A DNA stretch of 64,000 nt from Euonymus europaeus (GCA_963580455.1 OY756970.1:15562001-15626000), one strand, 5' to 3'; shown: positions 1-12,640, counted from the stretch's first letter. Numbers and translations: made by a program. The notes: generated by a model from the letters alone, not told the origin.

Positions 1-2102
1 GTATTCATCATACATGCTACACATAAAAAGCTACTTAACCAAACACCCAATAACAATTTTAGCATATATGTTATAATTTTCAAATGTTACATAAAAAATC
101 ATTTTCAACAACATTTACCTTCTATCAAAAATAAAAAGTCTAAACTACCCCTTATATTTCAGCCAAATGACCAAAATATCCTTAATGTTAAAATCTATTA
201 TTTATTTTATTTAATAATAAATTGTTATTTATTTTTATTTAATAATATTTTTATTTTATTTAATAATAAATTGTTATTTATTTATATTTAATAATATATT
301 AACATTTTTACTAATATTTTTAATTATTTATATTTAATAATATATTTATTTTTAAGTTTTTTTTGGTGAAAAGTCCTTTAAATAGGTTTGGTGTTCCATT
401 TAGTCTATTTAAAGAGTTTATAACCCAATAAGTCCTTTACTAATTGCACTTTATTCCATTAAAGACAATTTTAAGTGAAATACATGTTTAATACCATTTT
501 TACCCTTATTTATTATCATTGACTTGGGGGCACAGTTGATAGCATGTGTTGGTCTTTGTCCCGTCCTGCTATGCGCTATGGCTATACAAGGCCGAATTTT
601 TTTGAAATCCTATAATTTTTTTGATGTATTTTATGAAATTATCTGATTTTTTTTTTTTGCTAAATTTTAAAAATTCATCTGTTTTGTTTTAGTGTGTTTT
701 TGCGAAATCCTCTGAATTCTAGGTAACTTTAAAAAATCTTCTGAGTTCATTTAGAGGATTTGATGAATGAACATTTAAACATATCGATCATGGGTCTTAT
801 TGAAAAACATTTTTCACAAAATCCTCTGAATTATGGGTAAATTTGCAAAATCCTCTGAATTTTGGATAAGTTTGAGAAATCCTCTAAATTTTTAGTTTTT
901 TTTGTTTGATTTTCAAAAATCCTATAGTTTTTTTTTGATATATTTTATGAAATCCTCAAAATTGTTTTGCTTAATTTTGAAAATTCCTCTGATTTGTTTT
1001 GGTGAGTTTTGCAAAATCCTCTTAATTTCTAGTTAAGTTTGAGAAATCCTCTGAATTCGGGGTAACATTGAGAAATCCTCTGAGTTCATTCAGAGGATTT
1101 GACGAATGAACATTTAAACATGTCGATCATGGGTCTCATTGAAAAGAGTTTTTCGTGCTGATTATAAATCTATTTTTTTAAAAAAAATCCGACTTGTATT
1201 TTTAGAGATAAAAGTGTTTTAAATTTTTTAAAAGAAAAAAATAAAAAGAATTTGATGATGTCAGCATATGTCATATACATAAGGATTTATTGGAATAAGG
1301 GTAGTTTTGTCCAAAATTATTTAAGGGATGTTTTGGAATATTAAAAAATTGAATGTAGTGAATGGAATACTCATTTTTACAAAAGGACTTATTGGTGAAT
1401 CCCCCTATTTTTAAATAATATATTCAATTATATTTAATAATTTACTTATTTATATTTACTAATCTATTATTTACTTATATGCTAACTGCAAAATTGTTTA
1501 CCAAACGCTACCATAGAATCAAATTCATTTTTCCATTCAATAAAAGAACTTCACCTTTAGACATAGTCATGGACTGTTATTGTATAAGTAATTCGCAATA
1601 TACTTCATTGGTTAGAATTGACCAAGGAGGGGTGCCCTTATTATTAAGTTCCTTTCCTCTCCATTTGACATGTAGAATATTCTCATTCTAGCAAATTTAT
1701 TCTTACACCGTAACCTTTTTCCCCCTACTGGCTAGTACCCGTTGAGAATAGAAATTCCATTAAATCTGTAAGGACACTTGTGCCCACTTCATTATGAAAC
1801 CATTCTCCATATGTTCACAATCCCCTTGTGTCTACAGTATGAGATGAGTAGCATTTCTGAAGTCAACCTCACCAATTACCTTTGGAAATGTGCTAAAACA
1901 GGCCTATAGGTTTGCCTTTGTGATAGAAAAAGTATATTATTAAATGTATGTTTATATAATTCTCCAGATCATCCGAAGCATGAGCAGTATCTTGCCTTAA
2001 TTTTTGTGTCAATAAATTTTTTTGGATGCAACTTTCCTTATATTTTTTCTTTCTTCGTCTGTATAAATGATTGTTTTGACTTTTGAGGATATGTTGATAT
2101 AG
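1..2102. other. Intron of CYP40 gene, TE-rich
   Basis: This stretch lies upstream of the first visible CYP40 exon and holds no exon I can recognise, so I read it as part of an intron. It is AT-rich and mostly occupied by a transposon-like block (361-1412). The outer parts (about 1-130 and 1470-1520) carry opposite-strand versions of a segment built on GTTTGGTAA/TTACCAAAC and AGCATATATG. A similar segment recurs near 12470-12640, which suggests a dispersed repeat family. The peptidyl-prolyl isomerase half of CYP40 must lie before the window. Confidence 0.5.
361..1412. mobile_element. Non-autonomous DNA-transposon-like block with internal 339-bp duplication
   Basis: The two edges are loosely inverted. 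The left has 'accCAATAAGTCCTTT' followed by 'TTATTCCATT'. The reverse complement of the right has 'acCAATAAGTCCTTTT' followed by 'TATTCCATTC'. Inside, a segment ending with 'GAATGAACATTTAAACAT' occurs twice (about 595-802 and 910-1141), with corresponding bases 339 apart. The short phrase 'AAATCCTCTGAATT' recurs many times. There is no coding capacity. I infer a non-autonomous element in a CYP40 intron; its superfamily is not resolved. Confidence 0.45.
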
Positions 2103-3230
2103 GCCTGTAAATTAAAGCTGGGTGATCTGAAAGGAGCATTACTAGATACGGATTTTGCAATACGTGATGGTGAAAACAATGTTAAAGCTTTGTTTCGTCA
2201 AGGGCAGGTTAGTATCTCCTGTTGATCTGGATTTCAACCAGAGCATATTAGTTTTTCCATATATTAGGTATTAAGATATTTTTATTTTTTTTAAAAAAGG
2301 GTCTTAGATGCTTGTTTGGTTGTAATTGCTGTAATATTTTCAAATTTCAATGTATGTGTTTGTTTTGTTTTTCTTTCTTATTCGGAAAATTCTCGTTCAA
2401 GTTCATGAAGTGCCCTAATCTTTATGTTCAATTATTATATGGCATATGTTTTTGCCTCATTTCTTGCTATCTTCCGTGCATTTTTTTTTCCTTATTTTTT
2501 AGCTGTTAAGGAATTTTGTTAAGTGGTATTCCATTCTCTATTCCAATACTAATGCCAGCTGTCCTTATCTATCAGGCTTACATGGCACTAAAAGATGTTG
2601 ATGCTGCAGTTGAAAGCTTCAAAAAGGCATTGGATTTGGAGCCGAGTAATGGTCAGTGACAAATTTGATTAAGGCTTTTGTGAACAAATTTAAAGTTGGA
2701 GTTTTTTGCTGTTTCTATAAGTGGTGGCTCTGATGCTTGATAATTTTATAATTTTTGATCAATTAAATTAATATCGGACAACAATTTATCCTTCCCGCAT
2801 TCTTTGGTTTTTTCCCTTATTCTTTGAGTAGGAGCAAATCTCATCACTCTAAGTTTCCCGATGGTGGACTCTTATGAGAATTCCTTCATCAGTTGGATAA
2901 CTTTCATAGTGCATACTCATTTATTTATAATATCATTTTATTATGTGCATTTGTGTGCATCACTGGGTGAGTTTTATCATCTTACTGTTGTAAGCTGAAC
3001 TATGACATGTAATTTTATGGGCTTTTCTAAGAGCATACTTTGTATCTTGGCCATGTCAGGTGGAATTAAAAAAGAGCTTGCTGCCGTTAAGAAGAAGGTT
3101 AGTTGATTATGCTTTCAACTTCTTGGGAGTTTATTTCCTTTGCTTATCAGGGTAACGAACAAAAAACTTGTTTCAGATAGCGGATAGACGTGATGAGGAG
3201 AAGAAGAGTTATCGCAAAATGTTCCAATAG
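2103..3230 (+). CDS. CYP40: Cyclophilin-40 (CYP40/SQUINT-type PPIase), 3' exons only
   Basis: Four exons can be read: 2103-2207, 2576-2651, 3060-3097 and 3177-3230, all with AG/GT borders and a consistent frame. The peptide runs ACKLKLGDLKGALLD, then VKALFRQGQ, AYMALKDVDAAVESF, LEPSNGGIKKELAAV, and ends KKSYRKMFQ before TAG. This is the C-terminal tetratricopeptide region and tail of plant cyclophilin 40. The family is an Hsp90 co-chaperone with an N-terminal cyclophilin domain and C-terminal TPRs; in Arabidopsis (SQUINT) it supports AGO1 loading and miRNA action. The isomerase domain and earlier TPRs lie outside the window. Likely polyadenylation signals (AATAAA) follow near 3374. The gene converges on the ARMC6-like gene. 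Nothing in the visible exons is broken. Confidence 0.9.
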
Positions 3231-4246
3231 CACTTTTTGTCACTTGGTATGTCAAATTCCATTGAAAGTCATTTTGGTTCATTTTCTTGATACTAGGAGT
3301 CGCTGCGTAATCTGTTTTCTCGGCTACAGGTTGCCTGTATACCGATGTGAAATGGTTCTGGCTTTCCAATTGTAAATAAATCTATTTTTTTCCTGAATGG
3401 TGAAATTTTCTTTTGTTGATGCTGATTGGGCTATCGTTCTTGAGCCTGTTGAGCATGAGAAAAACATTCAGTTGACTGTGGGCTTCATGTTTTATACGCG
3501 TTTCTGATTTTCCGCTATCCTGTTTTCAGGGTTTGCTTCACGCAAGGAAACCATACCACGAATTTGACTGTAAAACTTTGGAGGCTTGAACCAATTTTGA
3601 TACAAGCTTTTAACTACGAGTATGGCTTTTGGGAATTCAGAACCAGATAGTACTGATGAATTTGCAAACATTTTGTTCAAAACAATCGTCATTGGATGGT
3701 TTTTTGAATATCTATAAAATAGACAAATTTTGGACTTATTTCTTTTGATTCTAGTAAGTTCTACTTTTGCTTGGTGACTGGACACTATTTTAAGCATAAT
3801 GAATGTATTTGTGGTTTGATGTTGGAATTTGTGATCTATCACATCTAAAGGGAACTTTGGGGCCATCACTCATCGCTGGTGCCGCCTCTTGCACCACCTT
3901 CTATGATCTCTAAATACTCTCCTTGAAACCGTGATTTATGCAGTCAAATTTTGGTCATTGTTTTGAATGTCTTCAAAATGTGGTATTTTCTTTTCTTAAT
4001 AAGGTAAAGGCTCAACATTGGGCATGGGGAGCAAAAATCACCAACTTAGGAGTTATGGTGGCTTTTAAGTTGACAACTAGTTTTCAAACCATTCAAGTGA
4101 CTATGGTTTTTCAACCCGGTTACTACGTATTCTGGCAAGAAACTAGTCAAACCGGACAATTAAGTTCTATATAGGGAGATGAAAGGGGCGATCAAATAGA
4201 AGCTATAAAGCCAAAAGAAATGAGTAGTTAGAAATACTGGCATTCG
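3231..4246. other. Convergent 3' region between CYP40 and the ARMC6-like gene
   Basis: Both neighbours end towards this kilobase, so it should hold their 3' UTRs and terminators. I see no coding exon, RNA gene or clear repeat. Short open frames on the minus strand at 3492-3869 lack any family resemblance. Confidence 0.5.
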
Positions 4247-7200
4247 CTACGCATTGTAGTTATTGAGCCCCAAGTCTCTCAATGCATCAGAAGCAGCGTC
4301 CTTGCAGCTTTGATGATTTTCCTTCGCTTGCCTGATTATATTTTCAATGCCATTTCCGAGCATAATGGTTCTGTCCATTCAAGAAGTGGTTGAGAAAATA
4401 TGGTCTTGCGACAGAAAGTATACAAAACAACTCGAAAGCCAATGCATAAGCTAAGGGGATGCTAATAAAAATTCCAGAAAGATTAGAGTAGACTTGCCTG
4501 TTTTCTGGGTTTCGGACAGCAAGATTTCGGATCATTATACAGGCACTCCTTTGCATTTGTTGTGCAACAGGATACTTCTGCATGGCTTGGATGGCAAGAT
4601 CTCCAGCCCCAGCCTCCACGGCACGGGCGGCATTGTCTGGAGATCTCAAAGAGAGTACAGCAATGACGGACATAACCTGCCAACATAATGGAAGTTATCA
4701 AACCAAAACTCTGTACTGGAACAGTATTTATTCATCTGACATGAACCGTCCAATTAAAAAGAGATCACAGTGACCTTTTCAATACAACTGAAGAAATTAC
4801 AAACATCATGAGCATCCTACTTGTAGATACAACTTACTGAAGTCTTGTTTCCATATTAGCTAAAAAAAGAACAAAATGTAATAGTTTGTTTTGATATAGT
4901 GTAGGTAATGCAAAGTGGCAGAAAGATGGAAAGCGAAAAATTAATATGCACACACTGCAAGGGATCAATTCGTTATTCTTCACTTAACATCTAAGAAAAA
5001 CACCTGAGTGGCCGGGAAATTAAGGTATGCACGTTTCTCACCTCTTGCAAGACAGAAGGGTCATCAGAGAATCTGGCTGAGAGTTTGATTAGCCTGTTCA
5101 TACCAGCTTTCTCAACAATAGCACTCTTGTTTTTGTCGCTTCCTGCCAACTGATTGAAGGAAAACAAATAAGAATACTTAAATGCTAAAATACCAATGTC
5201 ACTGCCACTTGCATTCACAGGAAAAAGCACACCAGGCTCGCTACATGTTTGAAATGGTTATAATTGAAATTTCTGGGAATACACTGTATCAGATGAGGGC
5301 AAGTGATGAAAGATACTCTGAACTGGAGACCTGGATGCTTGAATTTGAAAGAAAATCAACACACACTTCAAGGTACACAACCATAAAACTCAATGTCCAT
5401 TAAGACAATGTGCAAATTAGCAGGTATAGCAGGTTGTACATTCACATTTCCTTTTCTTTTGTTCTATGCTAAGTATCAACTGCATGTGTTATGGATAATT
5501 AAGGCGGTTCATTAATGATCCAATGATAGCTGATGAACTGAAATAAAATCAATTTTAAATCTCAGACCCATTGAAATCAAAATACAGATTAGAGCGAGCA
5601 TCCAAAACTTCTCGACTACCTCCCAGTTGGTTAGATAACCAAGCATCAGAGGTATAAAAAGTAGACCGAAATAATATAATTTACAAGGAAAAATGACAGG
5701 CACAAATAAAATAAAGAACTCCAACCCACATTTACTACACTTTCAAATTTTGAGCTGCTATTTAAGTCAACTTTGTACCTTGGATAACAAAGAGCAGCAT
5801 GTTTTGGCTACAATTTGATTGCCTTGTTCGCCACTTTCATCAATACACTTGAAAACCGCATCAATACCACCATTTTCGGCTATTGACTTGCATATTTCAT
5901 CCTGCAGTTGAGTAAAAAAATATTCTCAGAGTTGATAACAAAAAAGAAAAAGAAAAATCCAATAATAAAATAGAAAGTGGACAAGGAAGGCGGGCTGTAA
6001 TTGTTCCAAACCACATAAAAATTAATACTTTTTTTACACATTAAACTGTTAAAAAAAAGAAGATCGACAAAAGGTTTACAGGTTCAATAACTCTCAAATA
6101 TGTTCTCTCATTAACATGTAAAAAAAATCTAAAAATAATTGTGACATTGCTGAAATGTTAACATCTCACCAGATTCTAATAAACTTACATTGACAGCAAC
6201 AGCTTTTAAAGCGATGCTTGCAGATACCAGGCTTGGTGAGGCAAGCCCTGAACGTAGTGAGTCCACAAGAGCTGTTGCAATTCCAATTTTTCCAAATCTT
6301 CGCGCATAACCGAAAACCTAAAACTTGTAAACAAGTCACAAATCAAAACTGCTTTGAAGATCTAAAGGACACTTAACCCTAAACTATCAAAAGAAGCTTA
6401 GTTTATAAAGGCACATTTAAGCAGTGTAGTTTGATAACTTTAGATGTCATATCATGCTGAGGTCATCAGTGTAAACAATAGAAGGAATAAAATGAACAAT
6501 GCATTGTTAGTGTCCGCAATACTTACTTGGGAAGCCACCACACGATTGTCATCAGGAGTCAACAGAACACGTATAGCATCATATACAGCTTGGACTCTAT
6601 CTTGGTTCAGTCTGTTCAGTACTTCCAAAATTAGCTCCTCAACTTTCAATTCCATAAATGACTCTTTTAGAACTTCATTACCAGTCGCAGCTGCAGCAAC
6701 AACAGCAAAACCACAATTCCAGATTTCTAAATTTTGATTTCCATCCTTTAGGATATCAATCACAATTGTTGGTCCACCACATTTCCGAAATATTTCTGTA
6801 CTTTGAACATCTGCGGATGATCAACGAAATTCAGAGATCAATGTTTAGAGAAAAAGAATCAGAAACAATTCTACTGATTAGGTTAGCATGTTAGTGGAAG
6901 CAAATGTACTATGTACTTGAAATTCACATTTTGCTTCTTACATAAAGATTTAAAACAAGGTTCAATCCAAAGCATTTTTGTTGCGCAACAGTGTGCCAAG
7001 AACATAGTAGATAAATCTGTATGAGCAACCAATCAAACAAAAATCGCGAAACAGAAACATTCACACGATAAACTGAATGAACTTTTTATACAGATACATA
7101 CTCTCATACCGTGAATTGCCGATGCCAGGGACTTCAAGGCCGCGACGAGAATCCCGTCGCACTCGATTGGGATCTTAGAACAAAGAGAGCAAAGTAATTC

Positions 7201-7572
7201 AACACCTCCGTTCTTGGAGGCTATGGCTGCATTTCCAGATCCTTCAAGGGAACACAAATGCGTGAGCTTATCAAGCAATTCCACCAGTTCACTTAGTTTG
7301 TTATGGGCGATGCGATCCTTTGAAGTAGCACCAATGGAAGAATCGAGTTGCTTCAATATGTCCAAGCACTGGATCACTGGATTGTCTCGGATCTCACCTT
7401 CTCCTGGAACACAAGTCACAATCCCGGAGAGATCGACGCCTTGTAGAGTGAGAGCGTCGATTGCGTCCTGGAGGGCTTCGGCGGGGTCCATGCCAAGCTC
7501 CTCCATGTTCTCCCTCACCACCTCATCGAAAGCCTCCTGCGATATGGGACGCACAGTTTTCGCTGGACCCAT
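4247..7572 (-). CDS. Armadillo repeat-containing protein 6 (ARMC6)-like
   Basis: Seven exons on the minus strand: 7110-7572, 6527-6810, 6189-6317, 5779-5901, 5042-5149, 4498-4676 and 4247-4370. They join without frame breaks into 469 residues, near the usual length for plant ARMC6 homologues. It starts MGPAKTVRPISQEAFDEVV, followed by EELGMDPAEALQDAI, and ends LRDLGLNNYNA. The middle is a solenoid of armadillo repeats (for example NGGIDAVFKCI, KAGMNRLIKL, LAIQAMQKYP). Eukaryotic ARMC6 is a poorly characterised cytosolic or nuclear scaffold, so no specific role can be stated. The last intron starts with GC instead of GT, in the optimal context AG|GCAAGT; a GT donor there would break the frame. 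The start is the first ATG in frame with the family N-terminus. Confidence 0.9.
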
Positions 7573-9654
7573 CTTTCTCTGTGAATTCTCGGGAGTGACA
7601 GACTACAGATCGGCAAAATGCTCGCTTTTCTGTTTCGCCTGTTTTAAATTTAAATTCTGCAGCTACAATTGCTCTGTAATGGAGTCATATACAAAACGAC
7701 GTCGTAGTGCGAATCATTAATTCCTTTTACTGCATCCCGCGGAAGGATAATTTTATTCGGGTAAAATACATATAAAATCTCTCCCTTCACGTTTTTACTT
7801 TATAGAAAAAGACAAATATTAATTTATCATGGTTAAAATTTAATTTAATTTTATATTTATAATAATTTATCTTAAATTATTTATATTTTAAAATTATATC
7901 ATGCATTATTATTAGTTCAGTTATTCATATTATTTTAAATCCAAAGATCTTTATTTTTTGTACAAATGTGAGGGTATTTATCTCTTTATGTAGACAAGAC
8001 AAACGTGGATGATATTATATACATAATTTACCCTTTTATGTAAGTTCAGGAGACCACTTCAATATATTTTAGATTGATTAAAGATCAGGTCCAAGCCTAC
8101 TTAACTGGATCAATAGGTTGGGCCCAGCGTAAGTTTGTGATTCCATACCCAAGCCCGACCTAAAATGTAGTTCGGGCATAGTTTTTCAGCCAAACTTGGC
8201 CCGGCGCAACCCTATTTTCTTATTTGAGACTCTGTTTGGTAAGTCGGATAAATAATAGGATTGGACAATATAAGAATAAAATTAGCAGTGTCCATTCTGA
8301 TTTCTATTCGATTTTAAACCGAAATTAAAATGTTTCAATTGATTCAGTTATGAAATTTTATAATTCGTAATCTAAAAATATACATAGGATAACCAGATCC
8401 AAAAATCTTATTTTTCCATATCTTGAATCGATTTTCAATTTTGCATACACATACTACAAAAACATTACATTACAATTAAAAATAGAGACAATTAAAAAAT
8501 GGCCCCTATAACATAGGAGTTTAGAAAATAAAACGAACAAAATAAACATTTGTTAAATCTGAAATTATTTTCTCCTTTTGATTAATTGTGACATTGAAAA
8601 TGGAAAATTCAAAATAATATTTGAGCATGAATCTTAGATTTTTGGACCTTAAATTTTTTGAATAATTAAATCTATAAAATATAAAATTGTATTTTATTTT
8701 TTGGGTAAAATCCGAATTCGGAAAAATAAAATTCGATGGAATATCCAAAAAATACTAGAATTCCAAACCGTTAACCCAAAAAAATGAATAATCACAGTGA
8801 TTAATTCCTCGGCTGCGGATCAGATAATTCAAACACTACTAACTAAAATAGTTCATGGCAGAATTCAAAAAATAATTAGTCCATAACATTTCCCTCCTTA
8901 TCCCATTTTAGCACATGCTAAAGCTTATGAATGTATACCAACCAGATAGGAAATTGACTTGGGAAATCCTGTATAAGCATCATAATTGCATCAGGCCGTG
9001 CTAAGCACACTTTTATCAATAAGAAATTACGTCTATGTTTACACTTGCACACGTTTTCCCAATATTTTGTTAGTTAAAACCTCACCACACCCGCTCTCTC
9101 TTCAAAGCAGCTTACTTATGAAGAAAATCAACACGGTTGAATATATTGACTTAATTGGGTATATTGCTGGTGTCATACGAGAAGAAAATAATGACAAATA
9201 TATTCAATGAAAAATTCAAAATCATAGTGAGTGGAAGACTTTAATTACCAGATCAAGCAAAATTCACCTATTACAAGTTTCATTTCTTTTAATCGAGAAT
9301 GACACCTGATAAATTTGTTATTTCGATAGTTGAAGTCATAAATTAAACTTAAATTTAGGCCTAACTACGACGTAATAAATTGAGTCAAAGTTTAGTGCGT
9401 GAGCACAAAAATATTGCTAACAGTAAGAATCTAGCTCAAGATCTCTCGAATCCACATGGTTTTGCCCCAGAGAATTTTGGAAAAATAGTCCCCAACCGTT
9501 GGAGACCCAAAGGCACCCAAATATGATGTGAAAAAATTGAGTAGATGTGTGTGAGTCTTTAGCATTTAAAACAACCATTCATTATTTTTCATATTTTGAG
9601 TGTCTTTCAGTATTCAGAAGTTGACCTTTTTAACAAAACTAAAAAAATTTACCA
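7573..9654. other. AT-rich intergenic region
   Basis: This holds the 5' flank of the ARMC6-like gene, then AT-rich sequence without conserved coding content. Around 8060-8215 there is a GC-richer patch with phrases such as GGTTGGGCCCAGCG and CCCGGCGCAACCC, typical of old repeat debris. No element ends could be set. Confidence 0.5.
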
Positions 9655-9905
9655 ACTAGATCATTACCCAAGTGGTTGAAGTGTCCATTATATACCACTT
9701 ATCACAGTCTTACGAAAAAAAAATCTCAATTATATACAGCCTGCCATCAGAGAAATTTATCAATTAGATTCTCACTTAAATGGTTGAAGTTTTCCAATAT
9801 ATACCCCTACCACCATAATATGAAAAAGCAAACCAATTTATATACCACCTACCAACCATGTGGTTCAAGTTTCTTATTATATACCGCCTACCACTATCAT
9901 AAGAC
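9655..9905 (+). repeat. Degenerate minisatellite upstream of the cupredoxin gene
   Basis: Five imperfect units share a core like TTATATACCACCTACCAC. Several of them include GTGGTTGAAGT or ATGGTTGAAGTTT at the unit border. The cores lie at about 9690, 9732, 9801, 9838 and 9878. The array ends about 60 bp before the TATA box of the next gene, so it sits in its proximal promoter. Confidence 0.6.
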
Positions 9906-9964
9906 CAAAAAAAAAAAAAAAAACAGTTTGGCCGTTACGCACCACTCTCTAGTATCTGTGTTCC

Positions 9965-9970
9965 TATAAA
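9965..9970 (+). promoter_or_regulatory. TATA box of the cupredoxin-like gene
   Basis: CCTATAAAACCC is a canonical plant TATA element. It lies 114 bp before the ATG at 10079, consistent with a 5' UTR of roughly 80 bases. Confidence 0.6.
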
Positions 9971-10078
9971 ACCCAATAGCATATGTTGTCCATACCATCA
10001 ACTACTCAGTCATTCTTTAATCAGCTTTACAATTCCCAAATTATATATCTCCTCCCTTTCTCTCTATCAAATCCCACA

Positions 10079-10663
10079 ATGGCTTTCACTTGCACAAAAC
10101 AGCTAGTTTGTGTAATGCTATGTGCTTATTCTATGATGGCACTAACCTTGGCTAACAAGGACTGGCGGTTTGGGTACAACCCCTGGATCGGTGCCTCGAA
10201 GAAACTCGTGGTTGGAGACTCACAAAATTGGCGTTACGGCTACAACTACACCGATTGGGCTATCAAAACTAGTCCGTTCTATCTCAACGACACTCTAGGT
10301 GAGTTTAACTCCTTTGCATTGTTTTTAAATCTGTTCGCCTTGGATCCCCGAATTAACATTGCTTAATTATTTATGCGTGCGTTGTTTGTAGTGTTCAAAT
10401 ATCAAGCGCCAAGCGACACCAACCCGTTCCAGCACAGCGTGTACTTGCTGCGCAGCTTCTGGCACTTTTTAGCGTGCGATTTCAGGGGAGCGAAGATGGT
10501 TGCGAGCGTGACGCAAGGAGGAGGAGAAGGTTTTGAGTTCAGGATAAATAGGTGGCAGCCTTACTTCTTTGCTTGCGGAGAACATGATGGTGCACATTGC
10601 AGGGATGGTCAAATGAAGTTCATTGCCATGCCTCTCCCTCAATATCGCCCCAGGGCTAAGTAG
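10079..10663 (+). CDS. Secreted cupredoxin-superfamily (plastocyanin-like) protein
   Basis: Two exons, 10079-10298 and 10392-10663, give 163 residues. A hydrophobic signal peptide (about residues 1-23, VCVMLCAYSMMALTLA) is followed by KDWRFGYNPW and QNWRYGYNYTDWA. The second exon has FKYQAPSDTN, HSVYLL, ACDFRGAKMV, RWQPYFFACGEHDGAHC and QMKF. This matches an Arabidopsis cupredoxin-like group (At2g15780-type). In related phytocyanins the CGx(n)HCx(n)Q/M block at the end supplies copper ligands; here a Cys, two His and a Met are present, but a classical first His is not obvious, so copper binding is uncertain. There is no proline-rich or GPI-anchor tail, so the product is probably released to the apoplast. 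AATAAA signals lie near 10707 and 10816. Possible roles such as cell-wall or reproductive development are inference only. Confidence 0.85.
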
Positions 10664-11578
10664 TGATATTGCTTGAAAGCCTTTGTTTAGCTAGTTTGAT
10701 TTATAGAATAAAGTTTTGGGAGAGAAAAATAATACAGGATACAGTGATATACTGTGTGTACGTTGTTGGTTGTTTGCATTTTGTTTGCTTGTTATATTGT
10801 TATTGATCGATACAAATAAAAGATATTAGTAAAGCTTGTAAGTCTTATTTGATTTGTTCAACATTAAGACCACCCATTGCTTCACTTATAACTTTCTTTT
10901 GCAAATTTTCATTTTTTATAAATAGTTTGGGTGTGCATTGGGAAAACAAACGACTAATAATCTACACATATTGAACATACTAGAGAAACATAAAGAAATT
11001 TTATATACGGATTCGGTAAAAATCAAACTCACAATCTCTAAATAGAGGAAAACTCTCTCCGAATTAATTATTATACTAGAAGCTGATAGAGAGCATTGAG
11101 AAATTCAATATTATAAGTTTAAGTTTAACTCATGAAAAAAAAAACAGAATCCTAATTTAATTAAAATATAACTTTTTAATGGTATCAAAATTTGTTGACG
11201 ATTGATTTTTCTAATTTTAAATAATTAGATTATTTAAACTCAAGTACATGCCCATTTTGTAAGCATTTCAACAAATTTTCTCCTCCTCCTCCTCCATCCG
11301 TCAATGTCACTTTAATTTTAGCCTATTGCTCTTTTTTCAAATTTGTAGAGAGGCTCGATTCTGGTCTTATTTTGTCAAAGTACGACCCTTTCGGGTTCCA
11401 AAAATTGATTGATTAAGTATTTGGTCAACTTTCATTCAAATTGATGCCTTTAACTAGGTTGGTTTCTTTAGATTTTAGAATTTCTAAGTAAAACTTATGT
11501 CAACTGCTCCACCAACCCATTCATACTACCGCATGAAATATTCCTTCGTTAATTACTCTTGCATGTACAAAGAATTTA

Positions 11579-11790
11579 CACTACAAGAAATTCTTTAATG
11601 TTCGACTGATTTTTCCGTCGGTAATTTAAAGATTTTCCTCGGTAAAAAAGTTTAACGATGGAATTCCAACCACTAAAAATCCGTCGAAAAATAGATCGTA
11701 GCTGAATATTTGCCGATGAATTTTTTATTCGGTCGATAAATACCGAGAGTTTACCGATCAAAATGTTGCCAGTTTGCATATTTGGGTAAG
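11579..11790 (+). mobile_element. CACTA (En/Spm) transposon end
   Basis: The sequence CACTACAAGAAATTC at 11579 matches the conserved terminus of plant CACTA elements. It is followed by subterminal repeats in both orientations: TTCCGTCGGTAA, TCCTCGGTAAA, ATCCGTCGAAAA and TTCGGTCGATAA. No matching inverted CACTA end was found downstream, so this is an isolated or truncated terminus. Confidence 0.6.
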
Positions 11791-12469
11791 ATGAGTAGTT
11801 GCCCAGGGTCTCCAAATTCATAGGGTCTCATAGTTTTTAAAAATAGTATTATTATATTAGTCTCAAACCCATTTAACCTTCATTTAGAAAAATTTGCTCA
11901 ATAACTCACACTTCATTACAACTTAAAAATAAAAAGTTAACTCACTTTTAAATTCTCTTTAATTTTTTTAAGAGGACCCCTTTTATAGAATTCGCTCAAA
12001 GCCGCCGAGACTCAGGTACGCTATTACTAATGTTCCCCTAACTATAGTCTTTGTAAGGGTGCATCGCATATATGGAAATGTATTCACGCCCATTATGCAT
12101 TTTGGAAAGTGAATTTTTGCTGATTGTTTGGGATTCAAACCCCGCCGCTAGGAAACTTATTTAAGTGGCTTAAATGTGTAAATTCAACGTGTCAAAAAAA
12201 AAAGGGAAAATGGTAATCATACATAGGGATTTTGTACATAACCGGTCATAATCGAAGTGGCAAGTCATGTAGGCATGCCTTAAAGATAAATGAAAAAAAA
12301 AATTGAGAAATCAAGTTCCTGCTTCTCTTTCCTATCTCTATTGATTTTGTTCTCATTTTTTCGATTCTCTCCCACTCTTCATTTTTTTTGCAATTTATCT
12401 CTTATCTTCAATAATTGATGCAATTTATTTAATACATTAAAGTTTATTACACTGTTTCATATCATGAGT

Positions 12470-12640
12470 GTGTTTGGTAAACAATTTTACCAGTAGCATA
12501 TAATTTAGCATGTATGCTGATTGCTTTATGCTGCTTGAAATGCTGACATATATGTTGTTATAAATGTTGTGGGTGTTTGGTTAGATTTTTCAGAGAAAAG
12601 CATATATGCTAGTATAAATGCTGTGGCTAATTACATGTAG
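12470..12640. repeat. Dispersed repeat related to the edges of the CYP40-intron block
   Basis: TGTGTTTGGTAAACAATTTT followed by AGCATGTATGCTGATT, and then GGGTGTTTGGTTAGATTTTT with AGCATATATGCTAG, resemble positions 1-130 (opposite strand) and 1470-1520. I see it as a fragment of a small DNA-transposon family, but I could not define ends or a target duplication. Confidence 0.35.

Noticed and set aside
7214..7720. 168-residue open frame on the plus strand
   Set aside because: It is antisense to exon 1 of the ARMC6-like gene and has no family resemblance.
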